Source: Candidatus Magasanikbacteria bacterium RIFOXYD12_FULL_33_17
GTDB taxonomy: Bacteria > Patescibacteriota > Patescibacteriia > Magasanikbacterales > UBA922
Reading direction: 5' to 3'
DNA: 12,872 nt
Assembly (NCBI GenBank): GCA_001783255.1
Contig: MFRB01000050.1
Span: 1 to 12,872 of the forward strand
Shown: piece after piece, positions 1 to 5,961 of the stretch
How the letters are laid out: every line of letters begins with the position of its first letter
How positions within the stretch are numbered: the first letter of the stretch is position 1
Position numbers and translations under genes: made by a program
The notes under the pieces: generated by a model
Databases searched by the model: none
The model's input: only the letters and a program-made list of their open reading frames with translations
Told to the model about the DNA's origin: nothing

Positions 1-1
1 A

Positions 2-34
2 TCCCTGTGAGTCCTGCGTCGGACATCACAGGGA
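2..34. repeat. GC-rich hairpin at the window's left edge
   Basis: The arms tccctgtga (2-10) and tcacaggga (26-34) are perfect reverse complements. The stem continues with gtcc/ggac (11-14, 21-24), giving 13 pairs with a single bulged A at 25 and a six-base loop. No T-run follows on the plus strand, so it is not a clear plus-strand terminator. It could end a minus-strand transcript that continues beyond the window, or be a member of a dispersed palindromic repeat family. The structure is certain; the role is not. Confidence 0.55.
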
Positions 35-72
35 GTTCTTGCCGTCAGTCCTTAAAATATTTAATTTAAGAA

Positions 73-105
73 AGATCCCTCCCCTCGTTCCTCGGGTTCG
101 GGATG
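73..105. repeat. Imperfect GC-rich palindromic intergenic repeat
   Basis: Arms atccc (75-79) and gggat (100-104) enclose a second short pairing, ccc (82-84) with ggg (94-96), around a ctcgttcctcggg core. The GC content contrasts sharply with the AT-rich surroundings. The pattern (gatccctc...tcg...cggg...ggatga) resembles dispersed intergenic palindromes common in draft bacterial and Patescibacteria genomes; that likeness is from memory, not a search. It lies directly upstream of the adenosyltransferase start at 117 and could be part of its leader. Confidence 0.4.
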
Positions 106-116
106 ATCAAACGCCT

Positions 117-659
117 ATGAAAATCTATACCAAAACCGGAGACAAAGGAGAAACTTCTTTACTTGGTGGTAAAAGGGTCTTCAAAAATTGTGTTGAGATG
201 GAAGCTATTGGCGAAGTAGATGAACTAAATAGTTCAATAGGTCTTCTCATTGCTCATTTAAATAAAAATTCAGAAGAAAAAAAATGTCTACAAAAAATAC
301 AAAATAAATTGTTTGATATTGGATCAAACTTAGCCGCTGTTCAAACAGACATCATAAAAGTACCTCAAATAAACACAAACGATCTAGAATTTTTGGAAAC
401 TAAAATTGATAAAATGACAGTAGAATTGCCAGAACTAACACAATTTATCTTACCTGGTGGTTCAGTCCAAGCTTCACTTGCTTTCCAGGCCCGTGCGGTA
501 TGTCGTCGTGCCGAAAGAGTTGTTACAAAATTGAACCAACATTATGAACTCAACGAAAACATACCAAAATATCTAAACAGACTTAGCGATTATCTCTTTA
601 CTCTAGCCAGATACTTCAACAAAATAGAAAATATAGAAGAAATAACTTGGCAGAAATAA
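117..659 (+). CDS. pduO: PduO/MMAB-type ATP:cob(I)alamin adenosyltransferase
   Basis: This enzyme transfers the adenosyl group of ATP to cob(I)alamin, making adenosylcobalamin in the cytoplasm. The 180-residue product has the family's usual length and motifs: the ATP-binding loop KTGDKGETSLLGG near residues 6-18, GEVDELNSSIG near 37-47, FILPGG around 110, the RAVCRRAERVV helix and LNRLSDYLFTLARYFNK near the C-terminus. The frame is open further upstream to a TTG at 39, but that extension runs through a GC-rich repeat and has no family similarity; family proteins start at MKIYTKTGDKG, so ATG 117 is chosen. No Shine-Dalgarno is evident. It is the only plus-strand gene and is convergent with its neighbour. 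A corrinoid enzyme is somewhat unexpected in a reduced Patescibacterium; it may serve a B12-dependent ribonucleotide reductase by salvage (inference). Confidence 0.93.
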   Translation: MKIYTKTGDKGETSLLGGKRVFKNCVEMEAIGEVDELNSSIGLLIAHLNKNSEEKKCLQKIQNKLFDIGSNLAAVQTDIIKVPQINTNDLEFLETKIDKMTVELPELTQFILPGGSVQASLAFQARAVCRRAERVVTKLNQHYELNENIPKYLNRLSDYLFTLARYFNKIENIEEITWQK

Positions 660-661
660 AT

Positions 662-689
662 ATATCCGGATATCCAGATAATCCGGATT
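662..689. repeat. Paired ATCCGGAT palindromes
   Basis: Two perfect palindromes, atatccggatat (662-673) and aatccggatt (680-689), share the tccgga core with starts 17 bases apart, and a partial copy (acggat) follows at 691-696. They lie immediately after the adenosyltransferase stop and before its terminator. They may be a degenerate intergenic repeat or a protein-binding site; nothing in the sequence decides between these. Confidence 0.4.
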
Positions 690-750
690 TACGGATGTGA
701 CCTACCAACCGAATTATTTATTTTTATTAGTTTTGAATTTGTGTTACTAA

Positions 751-776
751 AAAAACGGTTTTATTTAACCGTTTTT
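751..776. terminator. Bidirectional rho-independent terminator
   Basis: The arms aaaaacggtt (751-760) and aaccgttttt (767-776) pair perfectly over ten bases around the loop ttattt. T-runs follow on both strands (gttttttttc on plus; ccgtttttttag on minus). It sits between two convergent genes, so it can end both. The minus-strand glycosyltransferase stop codon (765-767) lies in the loop and first stem base, so the terminator doubles as the end of that coding sequence. Confidence 0.9.
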
Positions 777-1556
777 TTTCTTATTCATTATTTTCTTTAT
801 TTTAGTGTAAGGAAATTCTGTTTTAATGACTTCCTTGGCTGGTGGTAAAACATTTTTGCGAGGAGTGCCTTTGGTAGACATAGAAAAAAAATCCAAAGAA
901 TAATCAAAAAGATTTTTATTTATTTTGAATCTACGAGAAGACACCGGACACTTCAAAGTCATATCCAATTTTACCTGACCAAAATCAGAAAGTTTTTTAC
1001 TCAAATCCATATCTTCACCAAAACGTAAATTCTCATCAAAACCACTGGTTTCCTTGTAAACACTATTGATAAAAGTCATATTATTGCCCATAGGACCCTG
1101 ACTTTTTCTTGAAACAATCACAGTAAAAAACCAAAGAAAATGGTGAATAAAAACTCTCAAAATATCTTTCCAAAAAGGAGCATCATAAAAATACATTTGA
1201 CCACCTACACATACTAGTTCTGGATTTTTTTCAAATCTCTTTAAGACCTCAAGTAAATAATTTTCTGGCAAATGGGTGTCTGCATCAATGTGCAAGACAT
1301 AGACACCTTTGGCAAACGCTGTACCAGCTCGACGAGCGGCGCCCACACCTTGCTTTTTTTCTACTATTACTACATCGGCGCCATTATCCTTGGCAACTTT
1401 AGAAGTATTATCACTAGAATTGTTATCTACTACAATAATTTCATAAGGAAAATCACTGTGTAATTTTTTTGCACAATCCAGACAGAATTTAATATGCTTT
1501 TCTTCGTTGTAGGCAGGAATCACGATAGAAAAAAGCATTTTTTCATTTTCAACCAT
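765..1556 (-). CDS. Family 2 (GT-A) glycosyltransferase
   Basis: A GT2 enzyme transferring a sugar from a nucleotide sugar to an acceptor that cannot be named. Counting from ATG 1556 (263 aa), the Rossmann-like core opens with FSIVIPAYNEE (9-19), then VVDNNSSDNT (42-51), GVGAARRAGT (70-79), the metal-binding DAD at 91-93, and GFDENLRFGEDMDL (172-185) carrying the ED catalytic region. A hydrophobic stretch near 137-149 may be interfacial; there are no clear C-terminal membrane helices. The frame is open to a TTG at 1568, but that codon lies in the T-tract of the upstream terminator. ATG 1556 and ATG 1538 (MLFSIVIPAYNEE) are both plausible, and neither has a Shine-Dalgarno. The gene lies downstream of the pilin array on the same strand, beyond a terminator, so it may be expressed by read-through. 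A role in surface glycan or pilin glycosylation is speculative. Confidence 0.88.
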   Translation of the reverse strand: MVENEKMLFSIVIPAYNEEKHIKFCLDCAKKLHSDFPYEIIVVDNNSSDNTSKVAKDNGADVVIVEKKQGVGAARRAGTAFAKGVYVLHIDADTHLPENYLLEVLKRFEKNPELVCVGGQMYFYDAPFWKDILRVFIHHFLWFFTVIVSRKSQGPMGNNMTFINSVYKETSGFDENLRFGEDMDLSKKLSDFGQVKLDMTLKCPVSSRRFKINKNLFDYSLDFFSMSTKGTPRKNVLPPAKEVIKTEFPYTKIKKIMNKKKNG

Positions 1557-1569
1557 ATTAGTAAACAAA

Positions 1570-1590
1570 AGTCTGATTCGTCATCAGACT
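1570..1590 (-). terminator. Rho-independent terminator ending the pilin array
   Basis: A perfect eight-base stem (agtctgat 1570-1577, atcagact 1583-1590) with a five-base loop. Read on the minus strand it is followed at once by ttttgttt. It begins about 30 bases after the stop of the last pilin-like gene (1620) and precedes the glycosyltransferase start, so it most likely ends the array transcript. Confidence 0.8.
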
Positions 1591-1619
1591 AAAAATATTT
1601 ATTTATTCAAAACAGTGGA

Positions 1620-2081
1620 TTAAAATAAAGAACCAAAAAGTGAACCAAAACCTGTTTTCAATAACTCACCCAATCCAGTTGCTGGAGTAATACTAGATAA
1701 ATATATTTTGTAAATAAGCATAGTAATACTATAGGAAGTCAACACAACAAGCAAACCCAAAGCACTAGACAACATGATTTTGCTAGCACTAGAAGTACGT
1801 GACTCATTACCTGCAGACGTCATATATAAATAACCACCATAAAACAAATAAGCTGTAGCCAAAAGACCTACAAAACTCAAAAATATTCTAATAATATTGG
1901 TAACAATTATTCTTACATCTTTTGGACTACCCAAGTTCGCAGCAGTTTTGCCTGCAAAAGCTTGGTTTTGGGCAGCCATAGCATCCTCAATACTAGTACC
2001 CGCAGCATGGCTAACAGCAATGTTTACAACTAACAAACCCAAAATAATTCCCGTAATAATTAATATTTTTTTTATTTTCAT
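1620..2081 (-). CDS. T4SS pilin-like protein, class I (last gene of array)
   Basis: A 153-residue secreted two-helix protein of the VirB2/TrbC-like T4SS pilin family. The signal peptide runs to about residue 27 (...VSHAA). The class I motif KDVRIIVTNII (54-64) leads into helix 1 (about 62-84, ending YGGYLYMTSAGN), then a charged and Ser-rich loop (91-101), helix 2 (about 104-125, LGLLVVLTSYSIT), and a tail that ends in a Gly/Phe/Leu-rich repeat, GFGSLFGSLF. The predicted topology puts both termini outside and the loop inside. It diverges from siblings in its loop (ESRTSSASK instead of a DDGKVEKAK type). It starts 12 bases after the previous gene, without a Shine-Dalgarno, and is followed by a terminator. 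It is probably a minor subunit; the role is inferred from family and context. Confidence 0.82.
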   Translation of the reverse strand: MKIKKILIITGIILGLLVVNIAVSHAAGTSIEDAMAAQNQAFAGKTAANLGSPKDVRIIVTNIIRIFLSFVGLLATAYLFYGGYLYMTSAGNESRTSSASKIMLSSALGLLVVLTSYSITMLIYKIYLSSITPATGLGELLKTGFGSLFGSLF

Positions 2082-2093
2082 AAAACTTATATT

Positions 2094-2498
2094 TTAGTTA
2101 TTAACAGTATCTTGAGTAATACCCTGTTGTAATTTCTTTCCCACAAAATTGGTGATACTAAAGGAAAGCAAAATAAGTAAAATACCAATCATAGCACCTG
2201 TCATTATCTTACTAGCTTTACCCATCTTGGCAGAATCACCATGTGAAGTTATCAACAAATATCCAGCATACACAAATAAAAAAATGGCCACAGTACCAAT
2301 GAGACCTAAAAATATTTTGATAATATTTGCAGCCATTATTCTAGGATCAATCGCGGTGTGTGTATAACCAGCACCAGAAGCACTCGCATTCAATTGTTGG
2401 ATAGCACTATTCTTTGTACTTTCTGCAACACAACTATAACTAGGCAAAAAAGTAAATACAATAGCTACTCCAAAAAATAAAGCAATCAAAAATTTCAT
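2094..2498 (-). CDS. T4SS pilin-like protein, class I
   Basis: A 134-residue pilin-like protein. The frame is open to 2567, but that stretch overlaps the previous pilin gene. ATG 2498 lies four bases after that gene's stop and opens a proper signal peptide (MKFLIALFFGVAIVFTFLPS, 1-20), so it is chosen. One Cys sits at the end of the signal region (23), but this is not a convincing lipobox. The class I motif DPRIMAANIIKIF (51-63) precedes helix 1 (58-80, VYAGYLLITSHGD). The loop is SAKMGKASK, and helix 2 is 101-119 (IGILLILLSFSITNFV), followed by a short polar tail. It is closest by eye to the gene at 4911 (shared DPRI..NII and SITxxV). It is tightly packed in the array with no Shine-Dalgarno, suggesting translational coupling. 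Confidence 0.82.
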   Translation of the reverse strand: MKFLIALFFGVAIVFTFLPSYSCVAESTKNSAIQQLNASASGAGYTHTAIDPRIMAANIIKIFLGLIGTVAIFLFVYAGYLLITSHGDSAKMGKASKIMTGAMIGILLILLSFSITNFVGKKLQQGITQDTVNN

Positions 2499-2502
2499 AA
2501 AA

Positions 2503-2910
2503 CTAAACAAATAAATTATAGTTATCCAACAAAGCCAACGTCTGAGCCAATACTCTAGAAACCACAAAATTACTAATACTGTAGGCTGCCAACGTTATAA
2601 TAAGACCTATGATAGAAGCTTTGATAATACTTTTGGCTTTGTCTACTTTACCATCATCACCTCTAGCAATCATCCAAGTATAACCCGCATAAATCATTAA
2701 AATTGTAAAAACAAGACCGACAACAGATAGAAGAATATTAACAACAATACCAATATTTTTGGCAAGAGTAGTATTTGTAGTCCCTGGGTCATAACCCGCT
2801 TTTTTACCAGCATCATTCAGAATATTTCCACCCAAATTTACCGCCAAAGCCTGAGGTACAAAGACAAAAAAAGAAAAAAACATGACAAAACTAAAAGCTA
2901 AATATTTCAT
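2503..2910 (-). CDS. T4SS pilin-like protein, class II
   Basis: A 135-residue pilin-like protein. The signal peptide ends near ALA (21-23). A short extracellular segment, 24-50, contains DAGKKAG, the class II signature. Helix 1 is about 53-76 (LMIYAGYTWMIARGDDG), the charged loop GDDGKVDKAKS runs about 84-94, helix 2 is about 97-118 (IIGLIITLAAYSISNFV), and a hydrophobic tail follows (VLAQTLALL). The loop is the textbook version for this family. The start is ATG 2910, three bases after the previous gene's stop, with no Shine-Dalgarno; the stop is TAG. Expected to insert in the membrane with both ends outside and to be assembled into, or to accompany, a pilus-like structure (family inference). 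Confidence 0.85.
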   Translation of the reverse strand: MKYLAFSFVMFFSFFVFVPQALAVNLGGNILNDAGKKAGYDPGTTNTTLAKNIGIVVNILLSVVGLVFTILMIYAGYTWMIARGDDGKVDKAKSIIKASIIGLIITLAAYSISNFVVSRVLAQTLALLDNYNLFV

Positions 2911-2913
2911 ATT

Positions 2914-3276
2914 TTAATTAAGTTTACTAGTAACAAATTTGGTAATAGCATAAGCACTAACTACAATAAACAAACCAATCAAAGCTGCAATAATAATATT
3001 CTTAGCTCTTTCAGTCTGATCATCTTTACCACGAGCTGTCATCCAGAGAATTCCAGCATAGACCATAAGTACCAAGAAAATAACACCCACCAAACTCAAA
3101 ATTGCAGAAATAACAGTACCTGCTATATTTCCCAAATTACTTTCTGTAATACCTGCTTTTTGGGCAATTGGTTGAAGTTGACTATTGGCATTTTTTACAC
3201 CTTGCGCGAATACAGGAACAGCAAAAAAAGAAAACATTGTGACAGAAATTAAAATGTGTAAAAGAATTTTTTTCAT
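2914..3276 (-). CDS. T4SS pilin-like protein, class II (paralogue of 3416-3793)
   Basis: At 120 residues the most compact member of the array. Signal peptide 1-24 (ends VFA before Q). Extracellular segment with IAQKAGITESNLGNI (37-51). Helix 1 about 54-76 (VLMVYAGILWMTARGK), loop KDDQTERAKN (84-93), helix 2 about 94-116 (ALIGLFIVVSAYAITKFV), and only a few residues after it. Protein and DNA are clearly similar to the next gene upstream (3416-3793), including about 85 percent identity by eye over 53 bases, so the two look like a tandem duplication. A repeat-bearing gap of 139 bases with a possible -10 box precedes it, so it may have its own weak promoter. Confidence 0.86.
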   Translation of the reverse strand: MKKILLHILISVTMFSFFAVPVFAQGVKNANSQLQPIAQKAGITESNLGNIAGTVISAILSLVGVIFLVLMVYAGILWMTARGKDDQTERAKNIIIAALIGLFIVVSAYAITKFVTSKLN

Positions 3277-3322
3277 AATATTTTTGTTACAAAATTTATG
3301 TAGTTGCTTAAAAAAATATATA

Positions 3323-3328
3323 ATTATA
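3323..3328 (-). promoter_or_regulatory. Possible -10 box upstream of the 2914-3276 gene
   Basis: A minus-strand TATAAT lies about 47 bases upstream of ATG 3276, in one of the few larger gaps inside the array. No TTGACA-like -35 is found at normal spacing and there is no TGn extension, and such hexamers arise easily in AT-rich DNA. A tentative internal promoter only. Confidence 0.25.
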
Positions 3329-3337
3329 CTACACGAA

Positions 3338-3372
3338 CCTCACCCCCTACCCTCTCCTACAAAGAGAGGGAG
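3338..3372. repeat. GC-rich hairpin repeat between pilin genes
   Basis: A cctcaccccctac lead is followed by the arms ccctctc (3350-3356) and gagaggg (3364-3370) around ctacaaa. It is strongly GC-rich within AT-rich DNA. The cctcacccc...ccctctcc...gagaggg pattern resembles a dispersed intergenic element seen in many bacterial genomes (from memory). No T-run follows the stem on the minus strand, so it is not a standard terminator for the pilin transcript, though it could shield the upstream message from 3' decay. Confidence 0.55.
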
Positions 3373-3415
3373 ACCACAATTTTTCATTCAATCCAATGTT
3401 TAAATCCAAAACTAT

Positions 3416-3793
3416 CTAACCACCAATAACATTTGTTTGTAAGAAAGTCGTCACAGCGTAAGATGCCAACAAAATTACCAAACCAATCACCGCTGCAATC
3501 ATCGTATTTCTAGCCTTCTCAACACTTTCTGATTTATCACGAGCTGTCATCCAACGTACACCAGCATAGACCATAAGTACAAAGAAGATAAGCCCCGCAA
3601 CAATAAAGACTGTTGTTACTACATTTCCTGAAATATTAGTTACACTAGCTTCAGTGATACCTGTTTTACCAGAAACAGTAGACAAAGCAGTATTAGCATC
3701 GTTGAAAGTTTTTTTTGCATTTACAAATAATACAAAAGAAAAGTTTGAAATTGCAGATAATAGACTTACAAATAAATATTTTTTCTTTTGCAT
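3416..3793 (-). CDS. T4SS pilin-like protein, class II
   Basis: A 125-residue pilin-like protein. The signal peptide ends around residue 26 (LFVNA before KK). The extracellular segment carries SGKTGITEASVTNISG (41-56), matching the 2914-3276 protein. Helix 1 is about 58-80 (FVLMVYAGVRWMTAR), the loop DKSESVEKARN about 86-96, helix 2 about 98-118 (AVIGLVILLASYAVTTFL), and the tail is TNVIGG. The start ATG 3793 is 16 bases after the stop of the Cys-rich fusion upstream; there is no Shine-Dalgarno and the stop is TAG. The normally glycine-bearing ARG(D/K) turn is ARDK here. It is probably a minor subunit and a recent duplicate of its downstream neighbour. Confidence 0.85.
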   Translation of the reverse strand: MQKKKYLFVSLLSAISNFSFVLFVNAKKTFNDANTALSTVSGKTGITEASVTNISGNVVTTVFIVAGLIFFVLMVYAGVRWMTARDKSESVEKARNTMIAAVIGLVILLASYAVTTFLQTNVIGG

Positions 3794-3809
3794 AATTTAA
3801 TTAATAAAT

Positions 3810-4886
3810 TTATTCACATTTATTTGTTGTCACATTACAAACACTTGTTGCACAAAGTGTTGGATCACCATTACATACTTCTCCTATATCCTGCAATTTT
3901 GAACAATAATAAAAAGTTGAACCACTCTCCTTCAGAAGACATCTTAAACCATCACCAATTTCACATGCAAAATTATTACATAATTCACCATCTTTTGTTC
4001 TATTACCACAAGATTTAGAAGATGCACCATTTGGTGTTCCACACACTAAAGGTTCTTGACATTCATTTCCAATAGGACAAGGTGCTTCTAAAGTTCCTAC
4101 GGTCACACATCTCTTCGTGACAGTACTACAGGCCTTGTCGGAAGAACAACCTGTTTCAATACATCCATTTTCTTTTGCTGACAAACAAATCGAATACTCC
4201 TGGTAATTATTTGCACAAGCTGAAGTTAAACTTATGGCAACAGGTTGACCACAAGTTGGTGGAGTACCATCTGATAAACAAAATCCAGTAGCCGGATCAT
4301 CCACACAACTACCTGAACTACACATTAAACCATACCCAGCGGTACAATCACTATTTTGTGTACAAGCACCTGCTTGTGCAACTTCACAAGTCTTTGTAGT
4401 CAAATTACAAGTCTGACCACTCACAGTACATTCTAAATTACTAGTACAAGTTTGAGTTTGTTGTTGTGGTGGAGGAGTTGTTGGTCCACCAGAACCACTA
4501 ATCACATTACTAAAAACAAAATTGGTAATAGCATAAGCAGCTAAGACAATCACAATACCGATGATAGCTGAAATTATCAAATCAAGAGCCTTTTGGGTGT
4601 TCTCACTCTTACCACGAGCAGTCATCCACATCATACCTCCGAAGAGCATCAATCCAAAAAACAAAACTGATATCATAGATAGCGCAGAACCAAGTACATT
4701 ACCGATAACAGTTGGCAAATCTTTGGTCATTGGCAAACCTGCTGATTGAGCAGTAGTATCCAAACCATAGTTAGTTGCTGCTGGATCTGGAATAGCAGCT
4801 TGTACCAAAGCAGGAACAAAAAAGGCCAAAGCAAAAATGGCTACAAAAAATCCACTTAATAAAAATAAAAATTTTTTGTTTTTCAT
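3810..4886 (-). CDS. T4SS pilin-like core with 28-Cys C-terminal extracellular domain (class II)
   Basis: A 358-residue fusion. Signal peptide 1-30 (ends VQA), short segment with AQSAG (46-50), helix 1 about 62-88 (LMLFGGMMWMTARGK), loop SENTQKA, helix 2 about 103-126 (IIGIVIVLAAYAITNFV). A Gly/Pro/Gln linker (131-145) then leads into a Cys-rich region (147-358). That region has 28 cysteines that group into seven consecutive four-Cys units, the clearest being C147-x5-C-x6-C-x6-C167 and C338-x6-C-x4-C-x6-C357. The spacing resembles small disulfide-knot domains of the Dickkopf/EGF kind, but I assign no named domain. Both-ends-outside topology puts this domain on the cell exterior, where disulfides could form. 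A tip or adhesin subunit is the natural guess. It is the only short-class pilin with such a C-terminal extension. Confidence 0.85.
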   Translation of the reverse strand: MKNKKFLFLLSGFFVAIFALAFFVPALVQAAIPDPAATNYGLDTTAQSAGLPMTKDLPTVIGNVLGSALSMISVLFFGLMLFGGMMWMTARGKSENTQKALDLIISAIIGIVIVLAAYAITNFVFSNVISGSGGPTTPPPQQQTQTCTSNLECTVSGQTCNLTTKTCEVAQAGACTQNSDCTAGYGLMCSSGSCVDDPATGFCLSDGTPPTCGQPVAISLTSACANNYQEYSICLSAKENGCIETGCSSDKACSTVTKRCVTVGTLEAPCPIGNECQEPLVCGTPNGASSKSCGNRTKDGELCNNFACEIGDGLRCLLKESGSTFYYCSKLQDIGEVCNGDPTLCATSVCNVTTNKCE

Positions 4887-4910
4887 AAGTGTTTAATCAA
4901 AAATAAATTA

Positions 4911-5315
4911 TTACTTAAGAGTAGCATCGTACAAATTGATAGCAACATATCTAGTAATAGAATAAGCCATCAAAATAATCACTAACCCAATCACCGCCGC
5001 CGAAATAATCTTGCGAGCTGATTCAGCTTTACCTTCATCTCCACCAGCTGTCATCCACAAAAATCCAGCATAAATAATAAGTACGGTGGCGACTATGCCC
5101 AACAAACCTAGAGCTTGATTTATGATATTAGTAATGATTATTCTTGGATCTTGTGCACTAAGCTTGGAATTCTCACCCACACAATTCAATCCCAAAAGAT
5201 CGTCAGGATTATCACAATTGGAAGTAACTTGAGCAAAAGTCTGTACTCCAGGAATTAAAAAAGAAAAAACAAATAATATACTAAAAAAAATATTAAATAT
5301 TTTTTTATTTTTCAT
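4911..5315 (-). CDS. T4SS pilin-like protein, class I
   Basis: A 134-residue pilin-like protein. ATG 5315 is preferred to the in-frame TTG at 5324 because it directly opens the signal peptide (MKNKKIFNIFFS..., cleaved near TFA, 28). The extracellular segment has a Cys pair (34, 45) and then the class I motif QDPRIIITNIINQ (55-67). Helix 1 is about 66-88 (IYAGFLWMTAGGDEG), the loop GDEGKAESARK about 92-102, helix 2 about 104-124 (AVIGLVIILMAYSITRYV). It is the first gene after the 5395-5432 hairpin, so its expression may depend on read-through from the strong pilin gene upstream or on a promoter in the 127-base AT-rich gap. No convincing -35/-10 pair and no Shine-Dalgarno were seen. Confidence 0.85.
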   Translation of the reverse strand: MKNKKIFNIFFSILFVFSFLIPGVQTFAQVTSNCDNPDDLLGLNCVGENSKLSAQDPRIIITNIINQALGLLGIVATVLIIYAGFLWMTAGGDEGKAESARKIISAAVIGLVIILMAYSITRYVAINLYDATLK

Positions 5316-5394
5316 AAAATTCAAGTCTAAAAAATAAGATTCAACCTTTTTAAAAAATATAAATAAGTTAAATTCTATTATTTAAAATAAATTC

Positions 5395-5432
5395 TCAGAG
5401 CAGATATATTGTAACAATATAATCTGCTCTGA
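5395..5432 (-). terminator. Strong hairpin after the putative major pilin gene
   Basis: Arms tcagagcagat (5395-5405) and atctgctctga (5422-5432) pair perfectly, and the stem continues with atattg/caatat past one bulged A, giving 17 pairs and a three-base loop. On the minus strand it starts about ten bases after the stop at 5443 and is followed by gaatttatttt, an interrupted T-rich tract. It may therefore act as a leaky terminator or a 3'-stabilising hairpin that lowers expression of the seven downstream genes relative to 5443-5901. Confidence 0.7.
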
Positions 5433-5442
5433 AAAAAAATAT

Positions 5443-5901
5443 TTATTCAACTGGAGTAAAACCTTTAACATTTGTAGCTTGACCTAAGTTATTAAGAGCG
5501 AATTTGGCAATAGCCCAAGCACTCAAAATAATAGCAAGACCGATAATTCCAGAGAAAATCCATTTACGAGCTGTTTCTACTTTACCATCGTCACCACCAG
5601 CAGTCATCCATTGGAAGCCACCGATAAGAATAATAACGACAGCGATAATACCTAACATACTCAAAGCGATGTTGATAATATTTACAGCTGTATCACGTAA
5701 ATCAGAAGTACCAAGGGCTATTCCACCCTCTCCACCTGATCCATCTTCAATAACACTGATACCTAAAGTATCAGTAGCAGTACCAGCACCACCTGTAGGA
5801 GCTGCCAAAGTCATAACCGGTGATATCACAAGCCCTAAAGCAAGTACAAATACGATAGAAAGCATTGTTTTGTATTTTGCAAGTTTATATAGCAATTTCA
5901 T
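5443..5901 (-). CDS. T4SS pilin-like protein, class I: putative major pilin
   Basis: A 152-residue pilin-like protein and the best candidate for the main structural subunit. The signal peptide runs to about residue 34 (SPVMTLAA). A Gly/Thr-rich mature N-terminus (35-66) precedes the class I motif SDLRDTAVNIINIAL (66-80). Helix 1 is 74-96 (IIAVVIILIGGFQWM), the loop TAGGDDGKVETARKW runs 100-114, helix 2 is 115-137 (IIGLAIILSAWAIAKFAL), and the tail is 25 residues without Cys. ATG 5901 is set by a textbook Shine-Dalgarno eight bases upstream; the GTG at 5910 lies inside that signal and is rejected. It is the only gene in the window with a canonical Shine-Dalgarno, and a strong hairpin follows it. 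Both features suggest much higher expression than its neighbours. 'Major pilin' is inference from these signals. Confidence 0.88.
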   Translation of the reverse strand: MKLLYKLAKYKTMLSIVFVLALGLVISPVMTLAAPTGGAGTATDTLGISVIEDGSGGEGGIALGTSDLRDTAVNIINIALSMLGIIAVVIILIGGFQWMTAGGDDGKVETARKWIFSGIIGLAIILSAWAIAKFALNNLGQATNVKGFTPVE

Positions 5902-5905
5902 GTGT

Positions 5906-5914
5906 ATCACCTCC
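5906..5914 (-). promoter_or_regulatory. Canonical Shine-Dalgarno deciding the start at 5901
   Basis: The minus strand reads GGAGGTGAT, an extended match to the usual 16S rRNA 3' end, with eight bases between GGAGG and ATG 5901. None of the other starts in the window (2081, 2498, 2910, 3276, 3793, 4886, 5315, 7200, 8468, 9848, 11738, 12595) has more than an AT-rich leader. It marks this gene for efficient translation and shows that an anti-Shine-Dalgarno is likely present in the organism. Confidence 0.88.
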
Positions 5915-5961
5915 CTTCAATGTAAAAATATTTTTAAACATAATTTATGATTATTTATTAA

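Noticed and set aside
39..116. N-terminal extension of the adenosyltransferase from TTG 39
   Set aside because: It lies in the GC-rich hairpin repeat; the family start MKIYTKTGDKG is at 117.
1620..5901. Small two-helix proteins as holins
   Set aside because: Signal peptides, a conserved loop motif shared with large ectodomain fusions, and no lysis or phage genes nearby.
5504..5950. 148-codon plus-strand open frame opposite the putative major pilin gene
   Set aside because: It mirrors the pilin gene's codon structure, is Pro/Ser/Ile-rich without family features, and has no ribosome site. The opposite strand has a signal peptide, conserved helices and a strong Shine-Dalgarno.
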